A stretch of 10,551 bases of DNA from Hemicentrotus pulcherrimus. Lineage: Eukaryota; Echinodermata; Echinoidea; Camarodonta; Strongylocentrotidae. Position 1 is the stretch's first letter. The number at the start of each line of letters is the position of its first letter. Positions 7,434-10,551 of the stretch are shown piece after piece. The notes under the pieces are model-generated. The model had not been told where the DNA came from. It worked only from the letters and a program-made list of their open reading frames with translations, and did no database searches. The stretch spans positions 120,596-131,146 of the forward strand of contig BEXV01001186.1 of NCBI GenBank assembly GCA_003118195.1, read 5' to 3'. The position numbers were made by a program, and so were the translations under genes.

Positions 7434-7975
7434 TCTGCAGAGCCCCTAACCTACCTATTTAATAAATGTTTACAAGAAGGCGTTTTTCCCAATGACTGGA
7501 AAACATGTATCACCCATGTACCAAAAGAATTTTTTTTTATAGTTCTTTTGTTAAGACCGATATCTCTTACCCCTCTGTTTTCTAGGACACTTGAATAATT
7601 TGTCCCAAAGTGGGTAGTGGAAGACATATCAATCCATGTTGTTCCACTGTAAACTATCCTGTATACTTGCTTGGATTTGTTCTTAAGGCCTTGATAAACC
7701 TGGCCGTATGCCTATCTAGCTACCATTGATTTCACTAAGGCCTTTGATAGCGTGAATCTTTTGATTGTAGTCAACAAGCTTACCGGTATTCTATTAGGTG
7801 TTCGTAGATCAATCATCCCAATCATTTCCAGCTTCCTAACTGCCCATACTTAGTGCACTAAGGTCTATATTTGTCACTCTCCCCTATTGGAAGTATCCTG
7901 TGGCGTACCGCAGGGTACCAAGTTGGGCCCGGTTTTTGTTCTGATTCTTGTAAACGATGATGTATGTGATGTAGG
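7434..7975 (+). pseudogene. Non-LTR retrotransposon reverse transcriptase, decayed fragment
   Basis: One frame encodes recognisable reverse transcriptase blocks in order. First comes the pre-RT segment AEPLTYLFNKCLQEGVFPND (7437-7496), then RPISLTPLFSRTLE (7554-7595) and FVPKWVVEDI (7599 on). Motif A follows as TIDFTKAFDSVN (7722-7757) with the first catalytic Asp, then motif B as CGVPQGTKLGP (7902-7934), then VLILVNDD. The frame never shifts over about 540 bp but has stops at 7596, 7650, 7692, 7695 and 7851. The stretch between about 7650 and 7710 is degenerate. The YADD catalytic motif C, expected next, is absent; the frame runs into pyrimidine-rich DNA. The blocks resemble jockey/CR1/L2-type LINEs; I cannot assign the clade. 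It is a dead copy, with no endonuclease domain recognised. Confidence 0.85.
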
Positions 7976-8030
7976 TTGTTTGTACAGGCAATTTGTAGCT
8001 TCATTAAGTAGGAATAATATGATTATTTAT

Positions 8031-8140
8031 CTTCATTTCTTTCCTTGCTCTCTCTCTCTCTTTTCCTTTCTCTCATTGTACCTCCCGTTTTCACTCATCC
8101 TCTCTCTTTTTACCCCATTCGCTCTACCACTCTTTCTTTC
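8031..8140. repeat. Pyrimidine-rich tract (CT microsatellite)
   Basis: About 110 bases are mostly C and T on the plus strand, including an uninterrupted (TC)n run near 8048-8060. It interrupts the reverse transcriptase fragment just before the expected catalytic YADD region. The plus-strand open frame through it is a composition effect. Confidence 0.8.
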
Positions 8141-8365
8141 ATGAGCTATATACCTTCCCCCGCTCTATTCAGTACCAAACAAGTACAGGTAAAGCAAAGT
8201 GCATGATAATATTCCATTGAAATGCGTGTTAATTTTTGACACACATGTTTTGATTGGATGTCAGCAAACTTGTACTTCTTATGATGGTTTTGTAAAAAAA
8301 TGACCTGCAGATATTCTCGTCGTCCCGATCGTAGATATCTGAATATCACAATACCTGAATATATT
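8141..8365. other. Spacer without recognised gene
   Basis: No coding region or repeat is recognised between the pyrimidine tract and the pearl-like element. A small imperfect palindrome, AGATATTC...GAATATC, spans about 8310-8347. Confidence 0.35.
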
Positions 8366-8368
8366 TAT

Positions 8369-8395
8369 TGCCTCCGCTACAAAGTAGCCGGAGGC
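8369..8395. other. 5' terminal hairpin of the pearl-like element
   Basis: GCCTCCG-CTAC pairs with GTAG-C-CGGAGGC around an AAA loop, with one bulged C. The same GCCTCCGC motif occurs inverted at 9134-9144, so the two ends are related. Confidence 0.75.
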
Positions 8396-8554
8396 ATTAT
8401 GTTTCCTGGCTGTCTGTCCGTCCGTACGTACCTACGTCCCGTTCTTGTGATCGCACTATCTCAAGAACTAATTGATGGATTACCGCCAAACTTGAGTCAT
8501 GTATGTATATTGCAGAGCCAATGAACTGATTAGATTTGGGGGTCACGAAGTCAA

Positions 8555-8567
8555 AGGTCAAAGTTCA
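8555..8567 (+). promoter_or_regulatory. DR1-type nuclear receptor half-site pair, unit 1
   Basis: AGGTCA-A-AGTTCA is a direct repeat of the nuclear receptor half-site with one-base spacing, the layout bound by HNF4 and RXR heterodimers in animals. Binding here is unproven. Confidence 0.4.
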
Positions 8568-8690
8568 CAGGGCTTATTATGTATGCAAAAAAAACTCGTG
8601 ATCGCATTATCTCAAGAACCAATTGATGGATTACCGCCAAACTTAAGTCATGTATGTATATTGCAGAACCAATGAACTGATTAGATTTGG

Positions 8691-8718
8691 GGGTCACGAG
8701 GTCAAAGGTCAAAGTTCA
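8691..8718 (+). promoter_or_regulatory. Cluster of four nuclear receptor half-sites, unit 2
   Basis: GGGTCA (8691), AGGTCA (8699), AGGTCA (8706) and AGTTCA (8713) follow one another with spacings of 2, 1 and 1, giving a DR2 and two overlapping DR1 arrangements. Unit 3 keeps a weaker version, AGGTCG-A-AGGTCA (8850-8862). Functional use is not shown. Confidence 0.4.
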
Positions 8719-9148
8719 CAGAGTTTATTATGTATGCAAAAATAGCTTGTGATCGCATTATCTCAAGAACCAATTGATGGATTACCGCCAAACTTAAGTC
8801 ATGTTTGTATCTAACAGAGCCAATAAACTGATTAGATTTTGGGGTCACAAGGTCGAAGGTCACAGGGCTCATTATGTATGCAAAAAATAGCTTGTGACCG
8901 CGTTATTTCAAGAAACGGTCGATGGATTCCTGCCAAACTTGGGTCATGTATGTATCTAACAAAGCCAATGAACTGATTAGATTTTGGGGTCACGAGGTAG
9001 GAGGTGAAAGGTCATAGGGCTCATTATGTATACAAAAATAGCTCGTGATCGCGTTATCTCAAGAACCGATCGATGGATTCCTGCCAAACTTGGGTCATGT
9101 ATGTAACTTGCAGAGGTTTGTAAAATTGCTCTATGGCGGAGGCATCAT

Positions 9149-9180
9149 TTTTGACTGCGTGCAGTCAAAATTCCATCTAG
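9149..9180 (+). other. 3' hairpin and CTAG end of the pearl-like element
   Basis: TTTTGACTGC and GCAGTCAAAA pair perfectly (10 bp, loop GT). After TTCCAT comes CTAG, then TT. This is the same layout as the minus-strand ends at 3926, 4733 and 6066. Confidence 0.75.
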
Positions 9181-9420
9181 TTTCAGAGGGAGGGATTCTG
9201 TTGCCTCATCCAAAATCTTGTGACATCTCACATAAAATTTTGCAATGGATTTGGAGTTGTAAAACTTTATTATTATAAATAAAAGATTGTTTAAAAAAAG
9301 ATAATAATCTGAATAGCTGACAGTATGTTTATTTTGTAAAACAAATATGTCTGAATAGAATATATATCAACCATCAATTCTTTATCCTTCTGTCTGTTTT
9401 CACTTTCGTAAATCTAAAGA
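9181..9420. other. Upstream region of the repetitive-protein ORF
   Basis: AT-rich DNA with no gene. AATAAA occurs at about 9278-9283. A TATATATC stretch at 9361-9368 stands about 53 bp before the ATG at 9421 and could serve as a TATA-like element. A pyrimidine-rich stretch (about 9380-9409) followed by AAAG could equally be a splice acceptor. Neither is proven. Confidence 0.3.
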
Positions 9421-10305
9421 ATGGAAGGTGCCAAAACTGAAGACAAAGATGAAGGCACCTCCGATGACGAATCAACTTCATCAATTCTTTCATCAGACAG
9501 TGGGGAAGGAACCAATGTAACACCTGTCTCAAAGAGAAGGAAGATCAGTCAAATAAATGATGACCAGTCATCTTCGGATGACGAGGCACCTTCCGTTGAG
9601 CAGGCACCTTACAATGACGAGGCACCTTCCTATGACGAGGCACCTTACGATGAAGAGGCACCTTCCGATGACGAGGCACCTAACGATAACGAGTCACCTT
9701 ACGATGACCAGGCACCTTACAATGACGAGGCACCTTCCTATGACGAGGCACCTTCCGATGAAGAGGCACCTTCTGATGACGAGGCACCTTACGATGACCA
9801 GGGACCTTACGATGACCAGGCACCTTCCTATGACGAGGCACCTTCCGATGGAGAGGCACCTTCTGATGACGAGTCACCTTACGATGATGAGTCACCTTAC
9901 GATGATGACCAGGGACCTTACGATGACGAGGCACCTACCGATGTCGAGGCACCTTACGATAACGAGTCAACTTACGATGACCAGGCACCTTCTGATGAAC
10001 CGGCACCTTCTGATGACGAGGCACCTTCTGATGACCAGGCACCTTACGATGACGAGTCACCTTATGATGACCAGGCACCTTACGATGACGAGGCACCTTA
10101 TGATGACGAGTCACTTTACGATGACGAGGCACCTTCAAATGACGAGGCACCTTCCGATGACGAGGCACCTTCAAATGACGAGGCACCTTCCGATGACGAG
10201 GCATCTTCCAATGACAAGGCAAAACAAAATGTTTCTATTTCACAGTATTATATTTTTGGTTGTTGTTCTGCTATAGAAATTATGATACAGAGGCTTGGAG
10301 GTTAA
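9421..10305 (+). CDS. Acidic hexapeptide-repeat protein, unknown function
   Basis: A single 294-residue open frame with a favourable start context (A at -3, G at +4). Residues 1-51 are Ser/Asp/Glu-rich with a basic KRRK at 38-41, a plausible nuclear localisation signal. Residues 52-268 are about 36 hexapeptides of the type (S/Y)DDEAP, with E/Q, A/S and S/Y/N variation; one unit has seven residues, so indels keep frame. Residues 269-294 are a non-repetitive hydrophobic tail ending IQRLGG. SDDE matches the casein kinase 2 site pattern. The protein would be strongly acidic and disordered. I recognise no family; guesses such as a nuclear acidic chaperone-like or matrix protein have no support. 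The last codons may be intron read-through, since TTGTTGTTCTGCTATAG (to 10276) looks like a splice acceptor. Because an 18-bp period keeps several frames open, openness alone is weak evidence; the frame-preserving insertion, NLS-like head and start context are the better arguments. Confidence 0.55.
   Translation: MEGAKTEDKDEGTSDDESTSSILSSDSGEGTNVTPVSKRRKISQINDDQSSSDDEAPSVEQAPYNDEAPSYDEAPYDEEAPSDDEAPNDNESPYDDQAPYNDEAPSYDEAPSDEEAPSDDEAPYDDQGPYDDQAPSYDEAPSDGEAPSDDESPYDDESPYDDDQGPYDDEAPTDVEAPYDNESTYDDQAPSDEPAPSDDEAPSDDQAPYDDESPYDDQAPYDDEAPYDDESLYDDEAPSNDEAPSDDEAPSNDEAPSDDEASSNDKAKQNVSISQYYIFGCCSAIEIMIQRLGG
9571..10224. repeat. 18-bp coding minisatellite with 108-bp higher-order period
   Basis: The DNA unit is (TAC/TCC)GATGACGAGGCACCT. 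A six-unit block starting TACAATGACGAGGCACC recurs at 9610 and 9718, exactly 108 bp apart. Near the right end, a 36-bp pair (TCAAATGACGAGGCACCT then TCCGATGACGAGGCACCT) occurs twice in succession (10135-10206), suggesting recent duplication. Array edges are degenerate. Confidence 0.9.
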
Positions 10306-10551
10306 TATCTACAGGTGTCTGTATAAGAACAAAACTGCATCATAATTCAATGTCATGATCCTTTCTTTCTTCTTTCTTGATAAGATTTTGTTTGGCAATC
10401 AGTCACAGTTGTTTATTTTTGCCACATACTTTTTTATGAATTAGTTATATATAACCCATTCTATTCGAGAAATAGACTTTCTATTTTAGTCTAAAAAAAT
10501 TGACTGATTTTCATTAAAATGGGTGCTTAAAATTTGGATAATTGTACTCCA
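10306..10551. other. 3' flank without recognised gene
   Basis: AT-rich DNA. No AATAAA polyadenylation signal is visible after the ORF. CAG-GTGTCT at 10312-10320 could be a splice donor and CTTTCTTCTTTCTTGATAAG (to about 10384) a splice acceptor, so the upstream ORF might be part of a spliced gene that continues outside the window. Confidence 0.3.

Larger units (their letters stand above)
8447..9116. repeat. Tandem core, about 151-bp unit, 4.4 copies
   Basis: Units begin at GTGATCGC or close variants at 8447, 8598, 8749, 8894 and 9045; spacings are 151, 151, 145 and 151. Each has ATCTCAAGAAC, TGATGGATT, GCCAAACTT, GTCATGTATGTAT, AACTGATTAGATTT, GGGTCA and TTATGTATGCAAAA. The fifth unit stops soon after GTCATGTATGTAACTTGCAG. 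Units 1 and 2 agree best; units 3 to 5 share GATTC(C)TGCC or TCTAACA variants. Two short open frames (8300-8524 and 9045-9278) recur only because of the repetition. Confidence 0.9.
8366..9180 (+). mobile_element. Pearl-like / Helentron-type non-autonomous element
   Basis: Parts in order: a 5' terminal motif TGCCTCCGCTA (8369-8379) that folds with GTAGCCGGAGGC (8384-8395); a TCCG/TACG tetranucleotide stretch (about 8411-8438); 4.4 tandem units of about 151 bp from 8447; the inverted terminal motif TGGCGGAGGCA (9134-9144); a perfect 10-bp hairpin with a 2-base loop (9149-9158/9161-9170); six bases; then CTAG (9177-9180) followed by TT. Tandem cores beside a tetranucleotide microsatellite, with asymmetric inverted ends and a 3' hairpin, are the known plan of the bivalve pearl family and of Helentron-associated elements. 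No protein is encoded, so it would depend on an autonomous partner. Name and family are my inference from structure; the repeat structure itself is directly visible. Confidence 0.65.

Noticed and set aside
7887..8144. 85-codon ORF as an independent gene
   Set aside because: Its first part is motif B of the decayed reverse transcriptase (GVPQGTKLGP) and the rest is translation of the CT-rich tract.
8300..9278. Two short ORFs sharing the sequence ALSQE(L/P)IDG in the pearl-like repeats
   Set aside because: Each is a read-through of the 151-bp unit; other units carry stops in that frame.

Overview
The window looks like non-coding, repeat-rich DNA from an animal nuclear genome, probably a marine invertebrate. 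It is AT-rich, has no bacterial-style gene packing, and is dominated by minisatellites, satellite-like repeats, non-autonomous transposable elements and one decayed LINE reverse transcriptase. The phylum cannot be fixed from sequence alone; mollusc, echinoderm, amphioxus and hemichordate are all possible. No ordinary multi-exon gene is recognisable. The only strong coding candidate is a repetitive acidic protein at the right end.

Layout. 1-110 is G/C-homopolymer junk. 110-690 is mostly featureless, with one exon-like minus-strand ORF (482-664). 690-1385 is a 26-bp minisatellite of about 27 copies with a hint of six-copy higher-order structure. 1386-1930 is plain AT-rich DNA. 1931-3090 holds three tandem copies of a 360-411 bp repeat, each carrying a 19-bp subrepeat. 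3094-3174 is a foldback (MITE-like) palindrome. 3185-3660 shows nothing firm.

3665-6095 is the most structured stretch. It is a head-to-tail series of related minus-strand modules whose joints each carry a short hairpin 5-7 nt from a CTAG followed by T on the minus strand, which is the layout of a Helitron/Helentron 3' end. The modules carry TGACGTCA palindromes, TGACC-rich clusters, alternating purine-pyrimidine tracts and a tRNA-like insert with intact A and B boxes.

6096-7430 has no recognisable gene. 7434-7975 is a reverse transcriptase fragment of a non-LTR retrotransposon, with five in-frame stops but no frameshift, running into a pyrimidine-rich tract. 8366-9180 is a pearl-like non-autonomous element: a terminal hairpin, a TCCG/TACG microsatellite, 4.4 tandem units of about 151 bp, an inverted terminal motif, a hairpin and CTAG. 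Its units carry direct-repeat nuclear-receptor half-sites. 9421-10305 encodes a 294-residue acidic protein with about 36 hexapeptide repeats of the (S/Y)DDEAP type after a basic nuclear-localisation-like motif. The last 246 bases hold no clear feature.

No operon or pathway links these parts. What unites most of the window is rolling-circle-type non-autonomous elements. Assignments to Helitron/Helentron/pearl groups rest on terminal structure read by eye and need database comparison.
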